DNA of 64,000 bases from Oleiphilaceae bacterium (GTDB taxonomy: Bacteria; Pseudomonadota; Gammaproteobacteria; Pseudomonadales; Oleiphilaceae), in contig JAGXLV010000002.1 in assembly GCA_018334495.1 (NCBI GenBank), positions 1 through 64,000 of the forward strand. Direction: 5' to 3'. A model generated the notes under the pieces. The model was not told where the DNA came from, did not search any database, and saw only the letters and a program-made list of their open reading frames with translations. The position numbers and the translations under genes were made by a program. Shown in pieces: positions 7,962 through 16,576 of this stretch; position 1 is the first letter of the stretch; each line of letters opens with the position of its first letter.

Positions 7962-7988
7962 CGCCCCTGACACCAAGTATCAGGGGCG
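7962..7988. terminator. Hairpin terminator between yebC-type gene and pntB
   Basis: Perfect 9-bp stem CGCCCCTGA (7962-7970) and TCAGGGGCG (7980-7988) with a 9-base loop. On the minus strand it is followed by the pyrimidine-rich ATCTTCTTCTTCC, so it most likely ends the pntAB transcript, and it may also stop transcription from the + strand gene. Confidence 0.65.
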
Positions 7989-8004
7989 CATAAGCGGAGG
8001 CAGA

Positions 8005-9402
8005 TTAACTGTTGCGCAAGGCGCCCAGTATCTTGTCGACGCTGTCTCTGGCATCGCCAAACAGCATTTGGGTGTTGTCCTTGAAGAACAAGGGATTTTC
8101 AACACCCGCGTAGCCAGAAGCCATACCTCGCTTGAGCACCACGACCGACTTCGCCTTCCAGACCTCCATGACCGGCATGCCGGCAATGGGGCTCTGCGGG
8201 TCTTCAGCCGCGGCCGGATTCACTGTGTCGTTGGCACCGATGACCACAACCACGTCTGTGTCCGGCATGTCCTCATTGATCTCGTCCATTTCCAGAACGA
8301 TGTCATAAGGCACGTGCGCCTCCGCCAGGAGCACGTTCATGTGGCCGGGCAGACGGCCGGCGACCGGGTGAATGCCGAAACGCACGTTCACGCCTTTGTC
8401 CCGAAGATGCTTGGTGATCTCACAAACAGCATTCTGGGCCTGCGCCACAGCCATACCGTAGCCGGGCACAATCACCACGGAGCGGGCGTTGAGCAGCTCC
8501 TCCCCAACTTCCACTGCCGAGGTTTCATGAACCGGCTTTTCTTCGCCGGCTACCGCCGCCGAACTCGTGGTCTGGCCGAAGCCGCCCAGAATAACGCTGA
8601 CGAACGAGCGGTTCATGGCCTTGCACATGATGTAACTCAGGATTGCACCACTGCTGCCGACCAATGCGCCGGTAACAATCAGCAGGTCATTGCCCAGCAT
8701 GAAGCCGATAGACGCTGCCGCCCAACCGGAGTAGCTGTTCAGCATGGACACCACGACCGGCATATCGGCACCACCAATGGCCATGATCAGGTGGACACCC
8801 AACACCGAGGCAATGATTGTCATGATCACCAGTGCGATCACGCCAAGCGCCATACTGTCCGTGTCCAGGAACCAGGCGCCCAGCAAGACCGCAGCGATGA
8901 TCGCCACAAGGTTCATCAGGTGACGGCCCGGCAGGGTCAGAGCCGCCGCTGAAATCCGGCCATCCAGCTTGCCGCAGGCCACGAGAGACCCGGTAAAGGT
9001 AATGGCGCCGATGAAGATGCCAAGATAGATCTCGACCAGCTTGATGGTGTGCTCGGTGCCGGTGACATTGACCAGAGGGTCAATATAGCCGGAAAAGCCC
9101 ACCAGCACCGCCGCGAGGCCCACAAAGCTGTGCAACAGGGCTACCAGCTGGGGCATCTGGGTCATCTGGACACGATTGGCGACGGCAATGCCGACACTCG
9201 CGCCCAGAACGACTGCGATGACAATAGCGGTAATATCCCCGACCGCCGCGCTGGCAATGGTCGCGCCGATCGCAATGATAATACCGGCGACGCCGTAGAG
9301 ATTACCCCGGCCCGCCGATTCCTGATGGCTCAAGCCACCCAAGCTCAGAATAAACAGAATACTGGCCACAACGTAGGCCACGCTCACTAGTCCTATACTC
9401 AT
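8005..9402 (-). CDS. pntB: NAD(P) transhydrogenase beta subunit
   Basis: Proton-translocating transhydrogenase subunit beta (465 residues; E. coli 462). It couples hydride transfer between NADH and NADP+ to proton movement across the inner membrane. The N-terminal two thirds are a bundle of about nine membrane helices (domain II). The C-terminal part (about 285-465) is the NADP(H)-binding domain III with [34 protein letters not shown] and [14 protein letters not shown], all diagnostic. AGGAGG lies before ATG 9402, inside the 11-base gap after pntA. The operon is pntA-pntB with a hairpin after pntB. Confidence 0.97.
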   Translation of the reverse strand: MSIGLVSVAYVVASILFILSLGGLSHQESAGRGNLYGVAGIIIAIGATIASAAVGDITAIVIAVVLGASVGIAVANRVQMTQMPQLVALLHSFVGLAAVLVGFSGYIDPLVNVTGTEHTIKLVEIYLGIFIGAITFTGSLVACGKLDGRISAAALTLPGRHLMNLVAIIAAVLLGAWFLDTDSMALGVIALVIMTIIASVLGVHLIMAIGGADMPVVVSMLNSYSGWAAASIGFMLGNDLLIVTGALVGSSGAILSYIMCKAMNRSFVSVILGGFGQTTSSAAVAGEEKPVHETSAVEVGEELLNARSVVIVPGYGMAVAQAQNAVCEITKHLRDKGVNVRFGIHPVAGRLPGHMNVLLAEAHVPYDIVLEMDEINEDMPDTDVVVVIGANDTVNPAAAEDPQSPIAGMPVMEVWKAKSVVVLKRGMASGYAGVENPLFFKDNTQMLFGDARDSVDKILGALRNS

Positions 9403-9413
9403 ATTAGCGCCTC

Positions 9414-10991
9414 CTACTTGCGAAACATTTTAAGCATGCGATGGGTTACCCTAAAGCCGCCGCCCACGTTGATCGAGGCGATAAACACAGCAATAAAGGA
9501 CATGATTCCGACCGCAATTGTCTCGGCCTGCGCCAGATGCAGCATCGCACCTATGACGATAATGCCGCTGATGGCGTTGGTTACACTCATCAAGGGCGTG
9601 TGCAGTGATGCGGTAACATTCCAGATTACCTGCCAGCCAATAAAGCACGCCAGCACAAACACGGTGAAGTGTTGCAGGAAGGCCTCCGGTGCGTGGGCGC
9701 CTATGCCGTAAAGGGCCAGGACGGTCACAACGAGCAGGGAGATCTTGCCGGTTCTCTGCTTTCGCAACGCTTTCTTTTCCTTCGCCTCGACCTCGGCCGC
9801 TGACGGCTTCGGGGGCTCGGGTTTAGGCTCCGGCTTTGGTGGGGCTTCCGGCTGCGGTGGCGGCCAGGTGATTTCCTGGTCGTTCACGACGGTCAGGCCA
9901 CGGATGACCGTGTCTTCCATATTAACGAAGGGCTGACCATCTTTCTCGGGAGTCAACTCAGTCATCAAGTGGACCAGGTTGGTGGCATAAAGCTCACTGG
10001 AAACCTTGGCCATACGGCTCGGCAAATCGGTGTAACCGATGATGGTAACGCCATGCTTCTCAACGACCTTGCCCGGCTCGGTCAACTCGCAGTTACCGCC
10101 GCGCTCGGACGCCAGATCCACGATGACACTGCCAGGCTTCATCGCTTTGACCATGTCTTCGGTGATCAGTCGCGGTGCCGGCTTGCCCGGAATCAGGGCC
10201 GTGGTGATGATGATGTCCACTTCTTCGGCCTGCTCGGCAAACAGGGCCATCTCGGCCTTGATGAACTCGTCACTCATCTGTTTGGCGTAGCCGCCGCTGC
10301 CGCTGCCTTCCTCATCCCCGAAATCCAGTTCCAGGAACTCGGCGCCCATGCTTTCCACCTGCTCTTTCACTTCGAGACGGGTGTCGAAGGCGCGCACAAC
10401 GGCGCCCATACTGCTGGCGGCACCAATGGCGGCAAGACCGGCAACACCGGCACCAATGACCATTATTTTAGCCGGCGGTACTTTACCCGCGGCGGTGATC
10501 TGGCCGGTAAAGAAGCGGCCGAAATTGTTGGCAGCTTCAATAACAGCGCGATAGCCGGCAATGTTGCCCATCGCACTCAGGGCATCCATTTTCTGAGCCC
10601 GACTGATTCGGGGCAGGCTGTCGATCGCGAAGGCTGTTACCTTTTTGCCGGCAAGCTGCTCAAGCAATTCAGGGTTTTGCGCCGGCCAAATGAAGCCTGC
10701 CAGGTATGCGCCTTCTTTAAGCAGTTCTGTTTCGTGCTTTTTGAGTTTGGTATTTTGAGTTGGCGGGCGAACTTTCAGGACAAAATCCGCTTCATCCCAG
10801 AGTGATTTGGCATCAGCGGCAATAGCGGCACCGGCTGTTTTGAACGCCTCATCGTCATATTTGGCGGCCACACCGGCGCCACTTTCGACAATCACTTCAT
10901 AGCCCAGCTTGATTAGCTTCTGAACAGACGGCGGCGTGGCCGCAACCCGTCGTTCATCCTCGAAGATTTCCTTCGGAATCCCTATTTTCAT
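9414..10991 (-). CDS. pntA: NAD(P) transhydrogenase alpha subunit
   Basis: Transhydrogenase alpha subunit of 525 residues from ATG 10991 ([20 protein letters not shown] matches family N-termini; a TTG two codons upstream is less likely). The NAD(H)-binding domain I (about 1-370) resembles alanine dehydrogenase and contains [15 protein letters not shown] and [16 protein letters not shown] linker of about 30 residues rich in Pro, Glu and Lys follows (about 375-405), then a membrane part with about four helices. It is therefore the fused two-domain form seen in enterobacteria, not the split PntAA/PntAB form. The long Pro/Lys/Glu linker is more extreme than in E. coli. Confidence 0.97.
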   Translation of the reverse strand: MKIGIPKEIFEDERRVAATPPSVQKLIKLGYEVIVESGAGVAAKYDDEAFKTAGAAIAADAKSLWDEADFVLKVRPPTQNTKLKKHETELLKEGAYLAGFIWPAQNPELLEQLAGKKVTAFAIDSLPRISRAQKMDALSAMGNIAGYRAVIEAANNFGRFFTGQITAAGKVPPAKIMVIGAGVAGLAAIGAASSMGAVVRAFDTRLEVKEQVESMGAEFLELDFGDEEGSGSGGYAKQMSDEFIKAEMALFAEQAEEVDIIITTALIPGKPAPRLITEDMVKAMKPGSVIVDLASERGGNCELTEPGKVVEKHGVTIIGYTDLPSRMAKVSSELYATNLVHLMTELTPEKDGQPFVNMEDTVIRGLTVVNDQEITWPPPQPEAPPKPEPKPEPPKPSAAEVEAKEKKALRKQRTGKISLLVVTVLALYGIGAHAPEAFLQHFTVFVLACFIGWQVIWNVTASLHTPLMSVTNAISGIIVIGAMLHLAQAETIAVGIMSFIAVFIASINVGGGFRVTHRMLKMFRK

Positions 10992-11360
10992 GGTCAATAT
11001 GCCCTCTTAGTAACCCGAACCAGCGGCTCGGGCACAAATTCCGGCAAGCCGTTTAATATCAGACTTGCCCGATCGTGACTAACGGGAGTTTCAGCCCACG
11101 AGCCTTTAAGCAGCGCTCTACTTTGCCGACACTTTACCCCGTGTTCAAGTTTCGTTTGATTTCGTATCTTACATAATTGTTTTATTACGAACCATCCATG
11201 AGTTAACAAATCAGTGTCATGTGCGAGTTATTTCCGCTAACCGCGACCAAAGTCGATGCACTTTGAAAGCCGTTTTTCGAAAAACTTGATAGATCGGATT
11301 TTCGACCGCACGTTAGGAGTTAAGCAGGTTTTTTCGAATCCAGCACCCGGGAGATCGACC
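10992..11360. other. Divergent intergenic region between pntA and a threonine-dehydratase-like gene
   Basis: These 369 bases must hold promoters for pntAB (minus) and for the PLP enzyme (plus). There is a perfect 14-bp palindrome GTTTTTCGAAAAAC at 11272-11285, well placed to bind a regulator of the + strand gene. An AT-rich stretch at 11150-11200 is the likely pntAB promoter area. Short frames here (for example 10994-11209 on the minus strand) have no convincing coding signs. Confidence 0.4.
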
Positions 11361-12383
11361 GTGGCAAACAATGCCCTACCTGATGAACAGATCATTGCCT
11401 CCGCCCAAGCCCGTATTCGTCCCGAGCTTCCTGAAACGCCGTTACTCAGGATTCCGGATCTGGATATAGCGGTAGGCCAGCCCCTGTGGCTAAAGTGCGA
11501 GAATTTCCAGCGTACCGGAAGCTTCAAGGCACGTGGCGCGCTCAACTGGATTCTTACCGCCAAGGATGAGGAGCTTGGCGACGGCCTGGTGACGGTTTCA
11601 GCCGGCAATCACGCCCTTGCATTGGCCTGGGCCGCAGCGAAACGACAGGCCTCCCTCACCGTGGTTATGCCGGAAGGCTCCAGCCCTCTCAAAATCCGGC
11701 GCACAAGGGCATTTGGCGCCGAGGTGATTATTCATGGCAGCATTCACGAGGCTGTCGCCCATTGCCATCACCTGCAGGAGAGGCACGGTTTTACCCTGGT
11801 GCATCCTTATGACGATCCCCGGATCATGGCGGGTCAGGGCACGATTGGACTGGAATTGTTGCGCCAGCAACCCGATCTGAAACGGATACTCTGCCCAATT
11901 GGCGGCGGCGGCCTGATTTCGGGTATCGGCCTGGCCATCAAGGCCCGGCGCCCCGATATTGAACTGGTCGGCGTGGAACCGACGGGTGCCGCAACCATGT
12001 CCAACGCCTGGCAAAAAGAGGATGCCGGTGCCAGCCTGGAGGCCGTCAATACCTGGGCGGTAAGCCTGGCACCAGCCCAGGTGGGCCGCTATACCTATGA
12101 GGCTTCCAGGCAGGTGGTTGATCGCATCGTCACGGTCAGCGAAGCAAGTATTCGGGCGGCGACCCGCCATGTCCTGACCCAGGCCCGGCTTTATGCCGAA
12201 CCCGGGGGGTGCGCGGGTCTGGCCGCGTTACTGGACGGCCAGGTTGCGATAGAACCCGATACAGCCACTGCAATGATTGTGTGCGGCGGCAACCTGGATC
12301 TGGAGCAGGTGCATCTGTGCCAGGATGACGACGAAAATCAAGCCCCATTTTCGGTGAGCAAAAGCACCACACCGAGGACGTAA
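11361..12383 (+). CDS. Threonine/serine dehydratase-like PLP enzyme
   Basis: Fold-type II PLP enzyme of 340 residues, threonine dehydratase/serine racemase-like, deaminating hydroxyamino acids to 2-oxoacids. The Schiff-base lysine is in RTGSFKARGA (Lys56), SAGNHA is the substrate/phosphate loop and GGGGLISG binds PLP phosphate. There is no C-terminal ACT regulatory domain, so it is the catabolic or short type rather than full-length IlvA. GTG 11361 is preceded by CGGGAG at good spacing; upstream TTG/ATG starts would add a basic, unconserved leader. Its 3' end overlaps the convergent exchanger gene by 46 bases. Confidence 0.85.
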   Translation: MANNALPDEQIIASAQARIRPELPETPLLRIPDLDIAVGQPLWLKCENFQRTGSFKARGALNWILTAKDEELGDGLVTVSAGNHALALAWAAAKRQASLTVVMPEGSSPLKIRRTRAFGAEVIIHGSIHEAVAHCHHLQERHGFTLVHPYDDPRIMAGQGTIGLELLRQQPDLKRILCPIGGGGLISGIGLAIKARRPDIELVGVEPTGAATMSNAWQKEDAGASLEAVNTWAVSLAPAQVGRYTYEASRQVVDRIVTVSEASIRAATRHVLTQARLYAEPGGCAGLAALLDGQVAIEPDTATAMIVCGGNLDLEQVHLCQDDDENQAPFSVSKSTTPRT

Positions 12384-13384
12384 ATCACCATGATGGCCAC
12401 GCTTTCTGCGCCAATCCGACCCAGTCCCTGTTCCTGGCGCCGGATCAGCCCCATCATGAGGATACTCGACATCACCAGCGTCAGAGCCACCCATAAGGTC
12501 GCCGACTCAGACATGGCGTGATAGATGGAGCCGGGACGATAGGCGATGTCTGAGGCGGCCGTAAACAGGGTGTCAAACGCATTGCCGCCAATGATCCCGC
12601 CCACAGCCAGCGTCAGGGCCCCCCGTCGCACCGCCGCAACCGACGTCACCAGTTCCGGCAGGGACGTGCTGATAGCCGTCAGTAAAGCCCCCACGGCGGT
12701 CTGGCTCAGGCCCGTTTCGGCGGCGATATTGGTGGCTGCCGGCTCCAGCGTCCAACCGGCCAGACCCAGGCCCGCCATGAGCAGTACAAACTCCACCGTG
12801 AGCCGCGGTAGCGAGGCCATGGTCGACAGGTCGTCAGGCGTATCTTCTCGGGTTTCCCGGGTCGGTGACGGCCGCCACATGGGATAAAGCTTTGCGCCCC
12901 TGACCAGGTGAATGCCATAGATGTAGAGCGCAAGAAGGACCGGCGTGACCGGATGAACGCCCCAGAGCGTCATGTCCGGCAGCAGCGGCGCCAGCAGAAT
13001 CAGGCCGAGCAGAGTGATCAGCAGGGCGTTCTGCAGCATGTTGGGCACGGAGGCGGCGGCATGCTCGAGATTGGCGCGGCGGTAACAGGAGTCCGCCACC
13101 ACCAGGAACAGGGTCTGAACGGCTATGCCCCCCAGCGCGTTACTGACCGCCAGCTCGGGATGCCCATTCCAGGCCGCCGTCACTGACAGCACCGAACCCG
13201 ACAGAGACGTGGAGGCGCCCAGCAGGACCGCGCCGGCAATGGCCTCACCCAGGCCGGTCCGATCGGCGAGCTGGTCAACGATGCCGGTTATCCGGGTGCC
13301 AAGCACACCAATAGCCAGAGCGCAGATGGCGAACACCACGACACTGTCGAAAAGCGACCAGGTTTCCGGACTTAGAATATCCAA
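12338..13384 (-). CDS. Sodium/calcium exchanger family (CaCA) membrane protein
   Basis: Cation exchanger of 348 residues with about ten membrane helices in two inverted halves. The alpha-1 repeat (ASTSLSGSVLSVTAAWNG) and alpha-2 repeat (STSLPELVTSVAAVRRG, then GGNAFDTL) that form the ion site are both visible. The acidic residue usual in alpha-1 (GTSLPE) is replaced by Ser-Gly, while alpha-2 keeps Pro-Glu, so ion selectivity may differ. There is no ATG near the N-terminus; TTG 13384 with GAGAAAG upstream is the only plausible start. The C-terminal codons overlap the convergent dehydratase gene. Confidence 0.82.
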   Translation of the reverse strand: MDILSPETWSLFDSVVVFAICALAIGVLGTRITGIVDQLADRTGLGEAIAGAVLLGASTSLSGSVLSVTAAWNGHPELAVSNALGGIAVQTLFLVVADSCYRRANLEHAAASVPNMLQNALLITLLGLILLAPLLPDMTLWGVHPVTPVLLALYIYGIHLVRGAKLYPMWRPSPTRETREDTPDDLSTMASLPRLTVEFVLLMAGLGLAGWTLEPAATNIAAETGLSQTAVGALLTAISTSLPELVTSVAAVRRGALTLAVGGIIGGNAFDTLFTAASDIAYRPGSIYHAMSESATLWVALTLVMSSILMMGLIRRQEQGLGRIGAESVAIMVIYVLGVVLLLTENGA

Positions 13385-13450
13385 TGGCTTTCTCGCTGTC
13401 CCTTGAACGCCCTGCCAGGCATGGCAATAGCGGCGGCTTTGTTGTCGCCT

Positions 13451-13822
13451 TCAGGCCCGGCCTTCACGCCGCAGCCGGCGCATAACCCATATCCGATACA
13501 GCCAGGACAGACAGGGCCGGATGACTGGCAGGCCAATAACCCAGGCCAGGGGTTTCAGCACCTTTACCCGGGACATCAAAAGAATGTAGGCATCCAGTTC
13601 GCTGTGTATCCGGCCCTGTTCGTCTTTTACGTGAAGTTCGCGCAACGCCCGTTCCGGATCAATACCCTGTTGTTTCAGTTCCTCATCGCGCCCGGTGATA
13701 TCCAGCCATTCCACCGGGTCGCCACTGTCTCCCGCCAGGCGTTCATAACGTTTGCGATCCTTGATGCAACCTGGGCATGAGCCATCGTAAAAAACAGTTA
13801 ATCTGCCTTTGGACCGGGACAT
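13451..13822 (-). CDS. DCC-family thiol-disulfide oxidoreductase-like protein (DUF393)
   Basis: DUF393 (DCC) protein of 123 residues. The thioredoxin-like motif FYDGSCPGC has Cys16 and Cys19 (CPGC). A WLDI segment, a helical region with conserved Leu/Arg, and the C-terminal hydrophobic run PLAWVIGLPVIRP..LYRIW typical of the family follow. Members are presumed thiol/disulfide oxidoreductases, membrane-associated through the C-terminal region. The start at ATG 13822 is fixed by GAGGT; the longer frame to 13897 is rejected. It stands alone upstream of the exchanger gene, 66 bases apart, and may be co-transcribed with it. Confidence 0.85.
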   Translation of the reverse strand: MSRSKGRLTVFYDGSCPGCIKDRKRYERLAGDSGDPVEWLDITGRDEELKQQGIDPERALRELHVKDEQGRIHSELDAYILLMSRVKVLKPLAWVIGLPVIRPCLSWLYRIWVMRRLRREGRA

Positions 13823-14001
13823 CAAACCTCCTGTAGCTGCGGTTCGGATGACAACACCAGCTTCCGACGATACCAGAAACAGGTTGACCGGAGACAACTC
13901 CGGCCAAGTTCAATAACCTCCCCGTAGTGGCCGCACCTTGAATTCCCGGATTTCAGATAAATGTTCTAAGTCAGAGATGACCCATAAAACGGAGGCTTAC
14001 C

Positions 14002-14670
14002 ATGATTGATCTTTATGCCTGGAAAACCCCGGAAAGCTTCAAAGCATCCATCATGCTGGAAGAGCTGGACATGAACTACTGCGTCAACCCGGTTGACATC
14101 ACTCATGGCGAGCAGAATATTCCGGATTTCCGGGCCTTGAGCCCGAATGGCGAAATCCCGGTGATCGTTGACAACCAGAGCGACGTGGATCGGGTATTCG
14201 AACCCGGCGCCATACTCATCTATCTGGCGGAAAAAGCCGGAAAACTGCTCCCGCCAGACCCCATCCCTCACTATGAAGCACTGGCCTGGACATTTTTTGA
14301 GGCGAGCTACCTAAAGCCCATGACCGATCAAATGGAGCACTTCGAGCAGGAAACAGAGGACTCCTCACCAAAACTCATTGAGCGTTACCGCGATGAGGTC
14401 CTGCGGCTGCTGGAAGTTCTGAATGGCCGGCTTGGCTTCCACCCCTACCTTGCCGGTATGGACTACAGCATCGCCGACATCGCCAACTACCCAAGAACGC
14501 GGTTTGCCGTTACGGCTCTGGAAAAAGCCGGGCACCAGGACGCAATCGCTGCCATGAAGCCCCTTCTCAGCTGGCTTGAACGTGTCGAGTCCCGCCCGGC
14601 GGTGCAGCGCGGCATCAACGTGCCGACCGAAGACACCATGGCTGATGTGAGTGAAGAATTCGAAAGCTGA
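14002..14670 (+). CDS. Glutathione S-transferase family protein
   Basis: Cytosolic GST-fold protein of 222 residues, closest in style to the YfcG/YghU disulfide-bond reductase group (MIDLYAWKTPESFKASIMLEE, then NPVDITHGEQ and LSPNGEIPVIVD). The N-terminal thioredoxin-like domain keeps the cis-Pro in GEIPVI and the Glu/Ser glutathione site is replaced by FEPGAILIYLAEK. The C-terminal helical domain has SIADIANYP. GGAGG lies before ATG 14002. Reaction not predictable beyond glutathione-dependent chemistry. No operon partner. Confidence 0.9.
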   Translation: MIDLYAWKTPESFKASIMLEELDMNYCVNPVDITHGEQNIPDFRALSPNGEIPVIVDNQSDVDRVFEPGAILIYLAEKAGKLLPPDPIPHYEALAWTFFEASYLKPMTDQMEHFEQETEDSSPKLIERYRDEVLRLLEVLNGRLGFHPYLAGMDYSIADIANYPRTRFAVTALEKAGHQDAIAAMKPLLSWLERVESRPAVQRGINVPTEDTMADVSEEFES

Positions 14671-14690
14671 ACAGCCCGCAATGGCGTGAG

Positions 14691-15056
14691 CTATTGAGCC
14701 AGAATCCACTCCTCTGCCTCTTTCAAATCGTCGAACGGGAAGTGGCGGACTTCGGCCTCAAGGAAATGGTCCGTCACTTTTTCACTGACCTCACCGATCG
14801 ATGAATCGGTGACCACGGCTACTTTAGCCACGTCTTTATGGTGCTCCCTGAAAAATCTCAGATGCGAAATCAGGGAGCCAAAAGACTTCCAGCCAGGGAA
14901 GTGCCGGGTGTTGATGATCAGGCCTTTGAGGGGGCCTGATTTTTCGATGTGAGCGTCAATCCGTTGCGCCGCATATTCAAAATCTTCCTGAGACAAGGCA
15001 GCGTCCGGGCTCAGAGTTGCAATTCCGGTGGTGTCGTCAATCTTGACATGCAACAT
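14691..15056 (-). CDS. SpoIIAA-like (STAS-fold, DUF3478) protein
   Basis: Small alpha/beta protein of 121 residues. MLHVKIDDTTGIATLSPDAALSQEDFEYAAQRI, GLIINTRHFPGWKSFGSLISHLRFFREHH and VAVVTDSSIGE match the SpoIIAA-like family, whose members bind hydrophobic ligands or act as anti-sigma antagonist-like domains. ATG 15056 is chosen from AGGAT seven bases upstream and the conserved start; the longer frame to 15140 is not supported. No neighbour suggests a pathway. Confidence 0.85.
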   Translation of the reverse strand: MLHVKIDDTTGIATLSPDAALSQEDFEYAAQRIDAHIEKSGPLKGLIINTRHFPGWKSFGSLISHLRFFREHHKDVAKVAVVTDSSIGEVSEKVTDHFLEAEVRHFPFDDLKEAEEWILAQ

Positions 15057-15182
15057 GAATCCTCCCCGATTGTCTTCCGAAACCATCTCCGATGCTTCCG
15101 ATATTTCTTCAAACCAATTCGACCAGTTCGTTAATCCCATTTTCCGACAGAAAGCGAGAAGCTGTAAACCGCTATCGCCCGC

Positions 15183-16520
15183 TCAATCGGTGTCCCTGGC
15201 CTTGCTGACGCGCCAGACAATATCACCCACATCGTCGGCAACCAGCAGTCCGCCAGCCGTATCTACGGCAACTCCGACCGGGCGGCCCAGAGCTTCCTTG
15301 TCGGGGCTCAGGAAACCGGTGAGCAGGTCCAAAGGTGGCCCGGAAGGCCGACCATCCTCAAAAGGCACGAAGATGACCTTGTAACCACTGTGGGGCTTGC
15401 GGTTCCAGGAGCCATGCTGACCGACAAACATACCGTTACTGAATCGGGCCGGTAAGCGGTTGCCTTCAGCATTGCTCAGGCCCAGCGAGGCCGTGTGGGC
15501 GCCCAGGGCGTAATCCGGAACCCGCGCGGTCCTGACCAGATCCGGCTTCTGCGGTTGAACACGGGTATCGAGTATCTGACCGTAATAACTGTAAGGCCAG
15601 CCGTAAAAGTCACCTTCGTTTACGGAGGTCATGTAATCCGGCACCAGATCACTGCCGATCTCGTCACGCTCGTTCACGGCAGTCCAGAGCACGCCTGTCT
15701 CCGGTTCCCAGGCCATGCCCACGGGGTTTCTCAGACCGCTCGCAAACACGCCGGCGGCATCGCTTTCCCGGTCAATTTTCCATATCGCGGCACGCCCCTC
15801 TTCCTTGTCCAGGCCGTTCTCCCCGACATTACTGTTGGAGCCGACACCGACGTAGAGGCTGCTGCCGTCCGGGCTTGCAATCAGGCTTTTGGTCCAATGA
15901 TGGTTGATGGGGCCGCCGGGCAGGGCTGTCACTGTTTCGCCCGCTTCGGTTATGCGGTCGGCGCCTTCCTCATAGGGAAAACGCACAAGGGCATCGGCGT
16001 TCGCGACATAGAACCAGCCGTCTACCAGAGCCATACCAAAGGGCGAATGCAGCTCATCGAGAAAGACCGAACGTTGATCTGCAACACCGTCACCATCAGT
16101 GTCCCGCAAGAGCGTAATCCGGTCAGCGCTGTCACCGCCTGCGCCTGCCCTGCTCATGAACCAACCCGCCAGGTAATCCCTGAAGCCCTTCTCCTGCTTG
16201 GGCGGACGGTTGGTTTCGGCAACCAGGACGTCACCGTTCGGAAGCACGAAAAGCCAACGGGGATGATCCAGGTCGCCGGCGAACGCAACCACTTCGGTAC
16301 CCTCCGCCGCTGTCGGAGTCTCACCGTTGGGCCAGCCTCTGGCCGGGGCGATATTGACGGTGGGAAACAGGCGGGAATCTGGCGGCGGCAATACGGGTTC
16401 GGGACCTATGCCCGCCTCCACCGGTAATTTTGCGGTATCGCCACAAGCGGCCAGCAGCGTGGCCAGGGCCAGGATAAAAGTGCGTCTGGGGACCAGTAGA
16501 AACGGTGGTGAACCAATCAT
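15183..16520 (-). CDS. Sorbosone dehydrogenase-family lipoprotein (soluble-GDH-like beta-propeller)
   Basis: Protein of 445 residues with a signal peptide ending in lipobox LLAAC (Cys26), so it is lipid-anchored. The rest is a six-bladed beta-propeller of the glucose/sorbosone dehydrogenase family: [87 protein letters not shown], and [17 protein letters not shown]. Such proteins use PQQ or bind calcium and oxidise sugars, but true substrates of lipoprotein members are mostly unknown. An AAGGAAG site precedes ATG 16520. Transcribed toward blc-like small genes; the next gene upstream is the helicase, 56 bases away. Confidence 0.88.
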   Translation of the reverse strand: MIGSPPFLLVPRRTFILALATLLAACGDTAKLPVEAGIGPEPVLPPPDSRLFPTVNIAPARGWPNGETPTAAEGTEVVAFAGDLDHPRWLFVLPNGDVLVAETNRPPKQEKGFRDYLAGWFMSRAGAGGDSADRITLLRDTDGDGVADQRSVFLDELHSPFGMALVDGWFYVANADALVRFPYEEGADRITEAGETVTALPGGPINHHWTKSLIASPDGSSLYVGVGSNSNVGENGLDKEEGRAAIWKIDRESDAAGVFASGLRNPVGMAWEPETGVLWTAVNERDEIGSDLVPDYMTSVNEGDFYGWPYSYYGQILDTRVQPQKPDLVRTARVPDYALGAHTASLGLSNAEGNRLPARFSNGMFVGQHGSWNRKPHSGYKVIFVPFEDGRPSGPPLDLLTGFLSPDKEALGRPVGVAVDTAGGLLVADDVGDIVWRVSKARDTD

Positions 16521-16576
16521 ACGGGACTTCCTTTTCGGTCAATGAGAACGGCAGAGTCAATGCCAGCTAAAGCCAC

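Noticed and set aside
10994-11209. 71-residue minus-strand frame upstream of pntA
   Set aside because: It overlaps the pntA promoter region, lacks a ribosome site and has no recognisable features.
15495-16427. 310-residue frame on the + strand
   Set aside because: Antisense to the beta-propeller lipoprotein gene; no coding features of its own.
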